Shown in pieces: positions 9,283 to 16,431 of a stretch of DNA of 40,439 bases. The number at the start of each line of letters is the position of its first letter. Within the stretch, counting starts at the first letter, position 1. Made by a program: the position numbers and the translations under genes. A model generated the notes under the pieces. It saw nothing but the letters and a program-made list of their open reading frames with translations, did not search any database and was not told where the DNA came from. The DNA lies in the NCBI GenBank assembly GCA_003602285.1, contig QZVU01000011.1, forward strand, positions 1 through 40,439. Direction: 5' to 3'. This DNA is from Arthrobacter frigidicola. GTDB lineage: Bacteria > Actinomycetota > Actinomycetes > Actinomycetales > Micrococcaceae.

Positions 9283-10455
9283 TCAAAAGGACCGTCCTTC
9301 CTGTTGAAGCCTGCCGGAAATTTCGTGAAGGGCGGTCTCGAGCTCCCCCAAATAGTCATTGGCAACATCGCCCCAGCTTCGGAGCGCAGCGTTATTCCCC
9401 TCGAGTCCGCGCGCCCTCCGGTTCACGGTCAGCCGGCTCGCCACCTCCCTACTGAAGCATTCCAGATCCTCCTCGACCGTGAGCAGAGGGTGAACCTCTT
9501 GGCCGCGGGCGGCGACCGGGGTTGCCACTACAGGTAGGCCCGCCGCAAGCGCTTCTTGCACTGAGTTTCGAATGCCCACTCCGTGCTCGTCGGGGAACAC
9601 AGCCACGTCGGCTTCCTCGAAGACGCTGGCCACGTCTGCCACGTTGGCGCGCACTTCGACACGCGGACCGGCCAACGACATTACCGCGGGGACCGGACGG
9701 CGCCCAGCAATGAGGAATGCAGCTTGAGGCACCTCCCTCCAGACCATAGGGGCGATCTGCTGGATCAGGATTTCCACGCTGGAGATGTTGGGGCCGTAGT
9801 TGAGGCTGCCAACGAAGCAGACGACAGGGTGCTCCCGTCGCCGGGCCGCCCGGAGGTGTGTTGCGACACCATTCGGGATGCTGCGCACCTCCCGACCGAG
9901 GCGGTCTGACCATTCCGCCGCATCCCGGGGTGCCACCGTGAGGAGCCGGGCTCGAGGCGGAATCCGGCGTTCAGACCGCAGCAGCAAGCGGCTTTTCATC
10001 GACCGGTATCCGGTCTTCCAACCTTGGGTCATCGCGCTTTCCATCCCTACCCGCACCGACCACGGGTCGACGGTCTGAAGGACCATCGGCCCCCGTAGGT
10101 GCCGGGCCAGAAACAGCACATGGGGTCCGTGGACGAGTGACACGTCGCACCGTGAGGACAGTCTGGCGGCCGTGGCAGCCGCAGCGCGGGTGGTTCGTTC
10201 CATCGTTCCGACGTCGTGGAGGCTGAGTACCGATGAGACCGCCGCCGCCAGATGCCTCCGGGTAGGTAGGACATGCACGGCTTCGCAACGTTGCCGTACC
10301 TCGTCGGCCACTCCGACCGGACCCTCGAATGTGAGCAGCGTGACCGAAACCTGCGCAGGCAGGTTTCGAATAACTTCCCACGAAATCATTGAACTGCCGT
10401 CACCGTGTTCAGGATCCCGGGTGGGTACGCTCTCCGTCACGTACAGAAGCCTCAT
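9283..10455 (-). CDS. Family 4 glycosyltransferase
   Basis: A 390-residue GT-B glycosyltransferase. The N-terminal Rossmann part begins MRLLYVTESVPTRDPEHGDG. The C-terminal donor-binding part shows CFVGSLNYGPNISSVE, FLIAGRRP, and the E-x7-E type region FPDEHGVGIRNSVQEALAAG followed by LPVVATPVAARGQ, as in GT4 enzymes. It probably adds a sugar to the lipid-linked repeat unit that the downstream flippase exports. ATG at 10455 lies six bases after a TACACT -10 box, so the mRNA is probably leaderless. The sugar cannot be predicted. Confidence 0.88.
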   Translation of the reverse strand: MRLLYVTESVPTRDPEHGDGSSMISWEVIRNLPAQVSVTLLTFEGPVGVADEVRQRCEAVHVLPTRRHLAAAVSSVLSLHDVGTMERTTRAAAATAARLSSRCDVSLVHGPHVLFLARHLRGPMVLQTVDPWSVRVGMESAMTQGWKTGYRSMKSRLLLRSERRIPPRARLLTVAPRDAAEWSDRLGREVRSIPNGVATHLRAARRREHPVVCFVGSLNYGPNISSVEILIQQIAPMVWREVPQAAFLIAGRRPVPAVMSLAGPRVEVRANVADVASVFEEADVAVFPDEHGVGIRNSVQEALAAGLPVVATPVAARGQEVHPLLTVEEDLECFSREVASRLTVNRRARGLEGNNAALRSWGDVANDYLGELETALHEISGRLQQEGRSF

Positions 10456-10461
10456 TGCACG

Positions 10462-10488
10462 AGTGTAGGGCTCTGCCGAGCTGGCAGA
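10462..10488 (-). promoter_or_regulatory. Leaderless promoter and possible operator of the GT4-flippase operon
   Basis: Reading the minus strand, TACACT (10462-10467) lies six bases before the GT4 ATG, which fits a transcript starting at the A of the start codon. Directly upstream, at 10472-10488, is a 17-base inverted repeat, TCTGCC-GAGCT-GGCAGA. It lies in the spacer upstream of the -10, where a repressor would block RNA polymerase. I see no strong -35 hexamer. The regulator is unknown. Confidence 0.45.
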
Positions 10489-10590
10489 TAGACCACTAAA
10501 TTCTGCAGGGTGTGGTTGGTCCGCAGTGAATGAGTTGGGGCCGTCAGAGTGATGGGTCCGCGCGATGCGGTAGTGGCAGGATGACCCGAT

Positions 10591-10953
10591 CTACAGGGCC
10601 TGGGGATCCATGTCGGGCTCCTGGATCCAGTGCAGGGCCTCAGCCTCGGATATGAAGCAGCGGGTGCTCGTCGGGAGGCATGGGCGAAGCGCGCGAGCAC
10701 TTCATTGACGGGGCCGTCTCCGATGAGCGCCACCCGGGCAAAGCCGCGGTAGGAATTCATGCCCAAACGCGCTTTAATCGTCAGTCCATCGATACCGCCC
10801 ATTTCCACGATCAGGGGCAGGTTGTCCCCTGCGCTTAGCACCTCCAAGTCGCGCGGCTTTGACGGCGACTGGGTGCGTGATGTGGACGCCGGACGTCCAC
10901 CTCAGGTACAGCACGTTGTCCGACCTGCCTGCAGTGAACTGATCCAACGTCAA
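10591..10953 (-). pseudogene. Frameshifted small STAS/DUF7793-like protein
   Basis: Three successive minus-strand frames carry consecutive parts of one small protein. Frame one, from about 10953, reads DNVLYLRWTSGVHITHPVAV. Near 10855 the reading passes to a second frame with LPLIVEMGGIDGLTIKARLG and FARVALIGDGPVNEVLARFA. Near 10670 it passes to a third frame with RCFISEAEALHWIQEPDM, ending at TAG 10591-10593. Together these make a protein of about 120 residues like the small STAS/SEC14-like proteins (annotated as DUF7793, from memory) of Arthrobacter relatives. An AAGGGG lies eight bases before a TTG at 10947, the likely old start. Two shifts suggest decay; a sequencing error would have to occur twice. 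The 135 bases downstream to the GT4 start hold that gene's promoter. Confidence 0.7.
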
Positions 10954-11103
10954 TACCCCTTGTAGTGACCCGGCTGCACCACGCTGAAGCTGGGCTCGGA
11001 GTGGATTCACCGGAATGATCACCCCACGCATCACATACCGCGCGACAGGGGTCACCGGACAGCATGGACGAGCATGACCGTTCTGCGGCGATGAGTCAGG
11101 TTC

Positions 11104-11889
11104 CTAGGGATCCTTCCTCATGTCCGGCGGGCCCTCAATAACGAACTCACCAATCACCGTCTCGCCATCCGCCCCGTACACCGGTACAGCGAAGGACTTC
11201 CCCAGCCTCGCTTCCTGCCAGACCCGGGCGTCCTCCGGGCTGGTGAAGTTCTCCGCGGCAGTCCGGCCCGACGCCTCATCCAATTCCTGCGCGTACGAGT
11301 AGCCGACTTTTCCATTGGTAGCGATGACGGAGAGCAGGTCCGGCTCGCCCCTGTCATTGGGAGCGCCGTGGGTATTCCCGTTCTCATTGACAGCCCATTC
11401 GGTCGGCGTCTGGTTCACATACGTGGCCCTCAAGCGGTAGCGCATTTCGGGGGTGCTGGTGCGGATCTCGGTCGAGTGCTTCCCGGGCTGCAAAGCGATG
11501 GTGAATCCACCCCACCCATCAATCCCGTTGGGGCTGCAACTCATGGACGCCCCGCCCTCGGCGTACAGGGTGCCGGCGCTCAGGCAGGCCAGCTCCATGG
11601 AGATATGGGTTGCCCCCTCCGGAGCCGGGCCGAGATCCACTGTCTGCGTTCCCGTGTGAACTCCCTCGGCCGGGGCCGCGACCTCGGTGACGATGTCCGC
11701 ACCGGGCACCGTGAAGAACCCCGCGGTAGCCGCCCCCACTCCCCCGACCAGCCCGACGCCGGCGAAAACTCCCACCCCGACCCACCAGCGGCGCCGCCTC
11801 ACACGGGTCGGTGAGGAGGCGTCGACCTGCTTGACCAGGACGCTTCTCAGTCTCTGGGCGAAGGTGTCGTCCATCCGTTCGAGGTTCAT
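11104..11889 (-). CDS. Membrane-anchored putative anti-sigma partner
   Basis: A 261-residue protein with a short cytoplasmic head (residues 1-34, ending in RVRRRRWW), one membrane segment (about 35-57) and a 200-residue outer domain. The outer part has two Cys (LACLSAG and SMSCSPN) and no enzyme motif I recognise. Its ATG overlaps the sigma-factor stop by four bases (ATGA), so the two are translationally coupled. A one-pass membrane protein with a small cytoplasmic head next to an ECF sigma gene is the usual arrangement of an anti-sigma factor. No zinc-binding HxxxCxxC motif is present, so this is inferred from context only. Confidence 0.6.
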   Translation of the reverse strand: MNLERMDDTFAQRLRSVLVKQVDASSPTRVRRRRWWVGVGVFAGVGLVGGVGAATAGFFTVPGADIVTEVAAPAEGVHTGTQTVDLGPAPEGATHISMELACLSAGTLYAEGGASMSCSPNGIDGWGGFTIALQPGKHSTEIRTSTPEMRYRLRATYVNQTPTEWAVNENGNTHGAPNDRGEPDLLSVIATNGKVGYSYAQELDEASGRTAAENFTSPEDARVWQEARLGKSFAVPVYGADGETVIGEFVIEGPPDMRKDP

Positions 11890-12476
11890 GATTGACCCTC
11901 CTCCAAGAGCGTGAGCTGTCGCGGTGCGTTGAGGCCGGGCAGGTGCTCCTGGAGCCGGTGCCGGGCCCGGTGCAGCCGAGTCTTCGCGACCTCCGGACCC
12001 AGCCCCAGGATTCCGGCCGCCGACGCGAGGTCGTAGCCCTCGAGCACGACCAGGGTGATCAGTTGCAGGTCAACGGGTTTGAGCGCCCGCAGCGCGGACG
12101 CGAGGTGCTCGTCGACGCCCTGAAAAGGGTCGTCGCTCAGGAAAATATCCGCCGGATCCGCCGCCGCTGGGGCATGCGGAATACTCCTCAGCAGGGCCTC
12201 GTAACGCCGCCTGGAGCGACGGAGGTTCAGGGCACAGTTGGTGGTGGTGACCAGCAGCCATGGCAGCACCGAGTGCTCCACCAGCCTGACCCTGGTCCGC
12301 AGGCGCCACAGTTCAAGGAACGCCGCGGCGCTCACGTCCTCGGCGTCGGGCCGGTTCTGCGCCAACCGGTAGGCGTGCCGGTACACCCGGTCGCGGTGAC
12401 GGTCGAACAGCACACCGAACGCCTCGCCGTCACCGGCCAGGCTGCGCGACCACAGGCCGCCGTCATCAGTATTCAT
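11886..12476 (-). CDS. ECF-type RNA polymerase sigma factor
   Basis: A 196-residue sigma-70 family protein that directs RNA polymerase to specific promoters. Region 2 reads FGVLFDRHRDRVYRHAYRLA followed by PDAEDVSAAAFLELWR. Region 4 reads LQLITLVVLEGYDLASAAGI then VAKTRLHRARHRLQ, the helix-turn-helix for -35 recognition. I chose ATG at 12476, which has AGGG ten bases upstream; an ATG at 12485 and further upstream in-frame codons are alternatives. It is followed, with a four-base overlap, by the membrane partner gene. Such pairs usually respond to an envelope signal. Confidence 0.88.
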   Translation of the reverse strand: MNTDDGGLWSRSLAGDGEAFGVLFDRHRDRVYRHAYRLAQNRPDAEDVSAAAFLELWRLRTRVRLVEHSVLPWLLVTTTNCALNLRRSRRRYEALLRSIPHAPAAADPADIFLSDDPFQGVDEHLASALRALKPVDLQLITLVVLEGYDLASAAGILGLGPEVAKTRLHRARHRLQEHLPGLNAPRQLTLLEEGQS

Positions 12477-12606
12477 GTCCCCCATACCCTGTAGTGTCCG
12501 CCCAGACCCGGAAAGTTGCATTCACCTTCGAAATCTTTGTGCGACGCCGAGATGGCCCGGAAAGGACGGAGATACACCGGCCATAAATCTGGCTTAAGAA
12601 AGAAGG

Positions 12607-12636
12607 GAGCCCGGACTTCGTCGACTAACCGGGCTC
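12607..12636 (-). terminator. Stem-loop followed by a pyrimidine tract
   Basis: A perfect 8-bp inverted repeat GAGCCCGG/CCGGGCTC (12607-12614 and 12629-12636) with a 14-base loop. Read on the minus strand it is followed by CCCTTCTTTCTT. It lies about 100 bases downstream of the Ala-rich gene and before the sigma gene, so it is a plausible terminator for the former. Confidence 0.5.
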
Positions 12637-12676
12637 AGGGGGCTGCGGGGAGGCAGTGCGAAAGATGGCGCACTGC

Positions 12677-12719
12677 CCCGGCGCGGGACCACGGTGTGAG
12701 GACAGCGGCCCGCGCCGGG
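12677..12719 (-). terminator. Strong GC hairpin just after the Ala-rich gene
   Basis: A perfect 11-bp inverted repeat, CCCGGCGCGGG/CCCGCGCCGGG (12677-12687 and 12709-12719), with a 21-base loop, begins 13 bases after the stop of the Ala-rich gene. No U-run follows, as is common for actinobacterial hairpin terminators or 3' stabilisers. It forms a tandem pair with the stem-loop at 12607-12636. Confidence 0.5.
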
Positions 12720-12732
12720 ACAGTCGGGCGAG

Positions 12733-13602
12733 CTAACGCTGGGCGCGCTCGAGTCGGCGCATACGTGCGGCCATGGCCACGGGAACTGCAACGCCGGCTG
12801 CGAGCAGCCCCGCAATGAGGGCGAGGGCCGCACTGTTGTCCTCGGTCGCGGCGGCGGTCTGGACGTTCATGCCCTTGTTGGTGCCGGTGGGGGTGGGGAT
12901 GACCGTCACCGGTACGGTCGGATTGACGACGGGCGTGACTCCGATGGCGCCGGCGTCACATGCGGCCAGGAACGCTTTGAACAGCGCAATGAGCTCCGCT
13001 GCGAGGGCTTCATTGCCACTGAGCTGGGCAATGAGAGCATCTACCTGGACGACGGCCGCTTCAAAAGCGGCCTCAGCAGCCACCAGTGTCGGATCCGCAA
13101 TCACAGCCTTATAGGCGGCGTCCGCAGCGGCTGCGGCGTCAACCGCGACTTTTTCCTGTCCGACTACCGTGGCCAGCGCTGCGCGCGCTTCGATGACAGC
13201 CGGATCGGTCTCCGGGTCCCCATCGTCGTTAGCATCGTCGGCGATTGCAGCATCCACCGCAGCCTTGACCGCGGCCTCGGCGTTGATGCGCGATTCCTGC
13301 AAGTCCGAAGCAGCCTTTGCGGTGGTCTCGGCCTCAACCGCCAGCCCCTCGACGTTCAGCGTCGCCGTGACGGTGGCGAGGTTCTCGCCGGCAGTAACCA
13401 CAGCCGCGGTGGCGAGCTCAAGCTGGTTGACGAATGCCACGTCGATCCCCGCGGCACTGAGTGCCGCGTTGAACTGGACGGAGGCCTGCAGGCAGGCGGC
13501 ATCGCCCGGTGCAGCGGAAGCCGCCGGAGCTCCAAAGAACAGCCCGCCGGCGATAAGGGTGGCTGTCGATCCCGCTGCAACCCATTTTTTATTAGTGATC
13601 AT
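12733..13602 (-). CDS. Ala-rich, signal-bearing surface protein with C-terminal membrane anchor
   Basis: A 289-residue protein of unknown function. It begins with a classic signal peptide (MITNKKWVAAGS, hydrophobic core, GAPAASA cleavage before APGD). The middle 180 residues are rich in Ala, Val, Glu and Asp, with long stretches of helical or coiled-coil character and an acidic patch (DDANDDGDPETD) that could bind calcium. A Pro/Thr/Val linker (VVNPTVPVTVIPTPTGTNKG) precedes a final hydrophobic helix and a basic tail (RMRRLERAQR). This layout resembles sortase-anchored proteins, but no LPxTG is present. ATG at 13602 has AGGAG ten bases upstream; an upstream in-frame start at 13710 lacks support and would bury the signal peptide. 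Two hairpins follow the stop. Confidence 0.8.
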   Translation of the reverse strand: MITNKKWVAAGSTATLIAGGLFFGAPAASAAPGDAACLQASVQFNAALSAAGIDVAFVNQLELATAAVVTAGENLATVTATLNVEGLAVEAETTAKAASDLQESRINAEAAVKAAVDAAIADDANDDGDPETDPAVIEARAALATVVGQEKVAVDAAAAADAAYKAVIADPTLVAAEAAFEAAVVQVDALIAQLSGNEALAAELIALFKAFLAACDAGAIGVTPVVNPTVPVTVIPTPTGTNKGMNVQTAAATEDNSAALALIAGLLAAGVAVPVAMAARMRRLERAQR

Positions 13603-14080
13603 GTATGCGCGTCTCCTGAAACACGTAGTATCCCCCGGGCCATCCCCGACGGCGCAGCGTGCGGCCCCCCACAAGAACGAAACAGTGTGATCCGCTAACC
13701 GGATATTCAAAGGCGCCAGATGAAAGATACTTCTGATACCCCTGCGGTTGCTGTCCGCTCAATGTAGGTGACTTACGTCACCGAAACAAGCAATAGCGGA
13801 ATTCTTATTGGAAGAGGGAGGTATGCGATTGCGTATTCACCCCAATTCGCTGGCCTTTTCACATCCCTGTTTTCGATAGCAGGCGGTGCGGGGTTGATCT
13901 CCGCGAAGTCGACTGAGTCAGCACGCTACTTCACCGGCCGGTTGCGAAGCTGTAACGATGGCCTATCCGGGCCCGCCTAGCTGTTTCCCTGGTGATGGGA
14001 CCGTGATTGGGTCAGGCTAACGCCGGTGCGGATTGCTATTGGAAAGGCCCGGGCGAATCGGAGGTATCAGGGGGAAATCA
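13603..14080. other. Divergent intergenic region, relatively AT-rich
   Basis: About 480 bases between the minus-strand Ala-rich gene and the plus-strand lipoprotein gene. It contains the CRP/GlxR-like site at 13767-13782 and is visibly less GC-rich than its surroundings between about 13690 and 13900. Short open frames exist (a 70-codon one from 13768), but none has a suitable ribosome-binding site or recognisable protein. I read it as regulatory DNA for the two divergent genes. Confidence 0.5.
13767..13782. promoter_or_regulatory. CRP/GlxR-like binding site
   Basis: The sequence GGTGACTTACGTCACC is a perfect 16-base palindrome. It fits the actinobacterial CRP/GlxR consensus TGTGANNTANNTCACA at every specified base except the two outermost. 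It lies 165 bases upstream of the Ala-rich surface protein start and about 300 bases upstream of the lipoprotein start. That suggests cAMP-dependent control of one or both genes. Confidence 0.55.
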
Positions 14081-14506
14081 ATGAATAAGCGCGGTCCGGT
14101 TCGGGCGGTAGCTGCTCTTGCACTCGTCTGGATTCTGGCCGGCTGCAGTGCGACCAGCTCATTCTCGGTGCTCGAAAATGCGCCCGTCGATGAGGACAAG
14201 GCTGCATCCCTCGACACGGAGGGCATCGTCGCCTCGGACACCTTGCGCTTCCTAGCCGAGCAAGACGGACGTTCCTATTACATCGCCCGGCCCGCGGATG
14301 AGTTTGAGCGGTCCATCTGCCTGGTCATCGATCAGAATGGCGAGGCAATCATCGGTTGCGGTGGATACATCGAAGGCGCCCTTACGCCTGCTGTCGGAGT
14401 CACCACCCCGGAAATCGAAGTAATGCTTGCTCCGGACGGATACGACGTCGAGGAGTATGCCGAACTGGGTTGGGCTTCACTCCACCCGAACCTCATTCTG
14501 CGCTGA
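14081..14506 (+). CDS. Small lipoprotein of unknown function
   Basis: A 141-residue predicted lipoprotein. The N terminus MNKRGPVRAVAALALVWI is followed by the lipobox LAGC, so Cys23 or so should be lipidated and the protein tethered to the outer face of the membrane. The mature part contains SYYIARPADEFERSICLVID and a second Cys in IIGCGGYI; these two Cys could form a disulfide. I recognise no family. ATG at 14081 has AGGGGG seven bases upstream. An upstream in-frame start near 14033 would disrupt the signal peptide. Confidence 0.8.
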   Translation: MNKRGPVRAVAALALVWILAGCSATSSFSVLENAPVDEDKAASLDTEGIVASDTLRFLAEQDGRSYYIARPADEFERSICLVIDQNGEAIIGCGGYIEGALTPAVGVTTPEIEVMLAPDGYDVEEYAELGWASLHPNLILR

Positions 14507-14592
14507 ACCACGCCGCCCCGGGCTTCTGCTTACCGCCGGGGTTCCACCGGGGTTCCGCCGCGCGGCTGAAGCCGTGAACATTGCCGGTGTGC

Positions 14593-14598
14593 TTGACT
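14593..14598 (+). promoter_or_regulatory. Possible leaderless -10 box of the S66 peptidase gene
   Basis: TTGACT ends six bases before the ATG at 14605, the same spacing as the TAGACT boxes of several neighbours. The second base differs from the usual TA, so this is a weaker example. No good ribosome-binding site precedes this ATG, which favours a leaderless start. Confidence 0.35.
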
Positions 14599-14604
14599 GA
14601 CGGG

Positions 14605-15657
14605 ATGAAAAAATGGGGACCCACCAGACCGGCACCGAAGCTTCGAACGGACGATCGGGTGGCGATCCTGTCGCCGTCATTCGCGGCCCCGGGATTCGCT
14701 CCCGAGGTCCACGAACAGGCCATGACCCGTTTCGCGGCGGTGACGGGCCTTGTACCCGTGGAGTTCCCGACGACGCGGCAGCTCGGTGCATCCGCCGAGG
14801 ACCGTGCCGCCGATCTCAACGCGGCCTTCGCCGACCCCACCATCCGCGCCATCCTCGCCACGGTCGGAGGCGACGATCAGATCACCGTCATCCCGCACCT
14901 GGACGCCGACCTCGCGCGCGCCGACCCCAAAATCTTCCTCGGCTACAGCGATAACACCAACCTGCTGAACTGGCTCTGGTCGCACGGTATCAGCGGTTTC
15001 TACGGCGGTTCCTCCCAGGTCCACCTCGGTCCGGGTCCACGCATCGACGAGGTCCACCTCGCCTCCCTGAAAGCCGCCCTCATGATCGGCGGTGAGCTCG
15101 CCATCACCGATCCAGGCGAATCCGAGGACTTCGGCCAGGACTGGCGTGATCCTCGAGCGCTCGTCGAGTTCGGTGAGAGGGAGCCCTCCGAACCCTGGGT
15201 CTGGGCCGGACCGGAGCGGGTGGTGTCCGGCAGGACCTGGGGCGGATGCCTCGAAGTCATCGACCAGCTCGCTTTAGCCGACCGGCTGCCGCCGGTCGAG
15301 GACCTCCACGGGTCAATCCTCCTGTTGGAAACCAGTGAGGAGCTCCCGCCCGCAGACTGGGTGAAACGGTGGGTACGGGCGCTCGGGGAACGCGGCATCC
15401 TCGACGCCGTCGACGCGGTACTCGTCGCAAGGCCCCCTACCAGCGGCTTCGAGCACCGGCCCAGTGCTGCGGAGCGCTCCCGCCTCCGGACGGCCCAGCG
15501 GCAAACCGTCACCGAAGAGATCACCCGCTACAACCCCGGGGCCGTCGTCTGCGTCGGGGTCCCCTTCGGCCATACCCGCCCGCAGTGGATCCTGCCCTAC
15601 GGCGGAACCGTAACGATGAATGGAATGGACCGCACGATCACCGCTCACTACGGCTGA
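14605..15657 (+). CDS. S66 peptidase, LD-carboxypeptidase/MccF-like
   Basis: A 350-residue serine peptidase of family S66. The triad is visible: Ser115 in GYSDNTN, Glu217 in WGGCLE and His323 in VPFGHTRPQW. Family members either cut L,D bonds in recycled muropeptides or, as MccF, cleave microcin C-type nucleotide-peptide antibiotics and give self-immunity. The length (about 350) and the extended C-terminal half fit the MccF-like branch better than short LdcA enzymes. No signal peptide is present, so it acts in the cytoplasm. It is followed after four bases by a GNAT gene on the same strand. That echoes the use of acetyltransferases in microcin C immunity, but the link is only suggestive. Confidence 0.88.
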   Translation: MKKWGPTRPAPKLRTDDRVAILSPSFAAPGFAPEVHEQAMTRFAAVTGLVPVEFPTTRQLGASAEDRAADLNAAFADPTIRAILATVGGDDQITVIPHLDADLARADPKIFLGYSDNTNLLNWLWSHGISGFYGGSSQVHLGPGPRIDEVHLASLKAALMIGGELAITDPGESEDFGQDWRDPRALVEFGEREPSEPWVWAGPERVVSGRTWGGCLEVIDQLALADRLPPVEDLHGSILLLETSEELPPADWVKRWVRALGERGILDAVDAVLVARPPTSGFEHRPSAAERSRLRTAQRQTVTEEITRYNPGAVVCVGVPFGHTRPQWILPYGGTVTMNGMDRTITAHYG

Positions 15658-15661
15658 GACA

Positions 15662-16228
15662 GTGGACGCCCGTCTCGCGATACCGAAATGGCCCGTGGAT
15701 GATCCGCGGCACGCAGGTGTGCTCCTTCGCCGGTTCCGCGACGCGGACGCCGGAATGGCCGTTGAACTTTCCCGCGACCCATACGTCCCCACTACCGGCA
15801 CCCTGCCCGCCCACGCGTCGCTTGAGGAGGCCCTGGCGTGGGTTGAACGCCAACGGCAGCGCCACAGCGAGGGAACCGGATTCTCCTTTGCTATCGCCGA
15901 CACCGGGACAAGCCGCTGCGTGGGCCAGATGGGCCTGTGGACGAGGGAGTTAACCAAGGGCCGTGCCCAAGCCGGTTATGCGGTGATCCCCCGAGAGCGT
16001 GGCCGGCGAATTGCTGCCCGCGCACTGCTGGCACTGCTGAAGTTCGCCTGGACCATTCCAGAACTGCACCGGGTGGAACTTTATATTGAACCCTGGAATG
16101 CCGCCTCGGTCCGCACCGCGGACCGCGCCGGGTTTCAGCGCGAGGGACTTCTCCGAAGTCATCAGGAAATCGCTGGAGTGCGCCGGGACATGCTCCTTTA
16201 CGCCACCATCAGGGACCGCGCGGTGTGA
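15662..16228 (+). CDS. GNAT N-acetyltransferase, RimJ/RimL-like
   Basis: A 188-residue acetyltransferase that uses acetyl-CoA. Visible elements are VLLRRFRDADAGMAVELSRD at the N terminus, the core QAGYAVIPRERGRRIAARAL (acetyl-CoA loop) and VELYIEPWNAASVRTADRAGFQREGLLR, the typical RimJ/RimL ending. GTG at 15662 starts four bases after the S66 stop; an in-frame ATG at 15620 inside the peptidase gene is an alternative. Probably co-transcribed with the peptidase. The acceptor (ribosomal protein N terminus, antibiotic or other amine) cannot be told. Confidence 0.85.
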   Translation: MDARLAIPKWPVDDPRHAGVLLRRFRDADAGMAVELSRDPYVPTTGTLPAHASLEEALAWVERQRQRHSEGTGFSFAIADTGTSRCVGQMGLWTRELTKGRAQAGYAVIPRERGRRIAARALLALLKFAWTIPELHRVELYIEPWNAASVRTADRAGFQREGLLRSHQEIAGVRRDMLLYATIRDRAV

Positions 16229-16431
16229 TCCTCGGAAACAATGGGTTCCCGGGCTCAGCGAGGAGGACGCTTCCTTCAGCCGGCACCCGCCCTAACTATT
16301 CCACCTCCTCAATTCGGTGGTTGCGATGAGCGGCAGATACTTCCGTATCCTTTCATGCACGCAATTACCCTGCGCGGGCTCTCCACCGGTAGCGTGTGGA
16401 CAAATTCGCTGTGACCGTTGGGAGCCTGATT

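Noticed and set aside
13820-13878. Short ORF starting MRLRIHPNSL with GGGAGG just upstream
   Set aside because: The spacing of one or two bases between GGGAGG and ATG is too short for initiation, and the 18-residue product has no features.
13768-13980. 70-codon open frame starting inside the CRP-like site
   Set aside because: No ribosome-binding site, no hydrophobic signal or domain; the palindrome is a better explanation of this stretch.
14545-14572. Direct repeat CCGGGGTTCC twice, 11 bases apart, before the S66 gene
   Set aside because: A single tandem pair of 10 bases in GC-rich spacer, without link to a promoter or known site.
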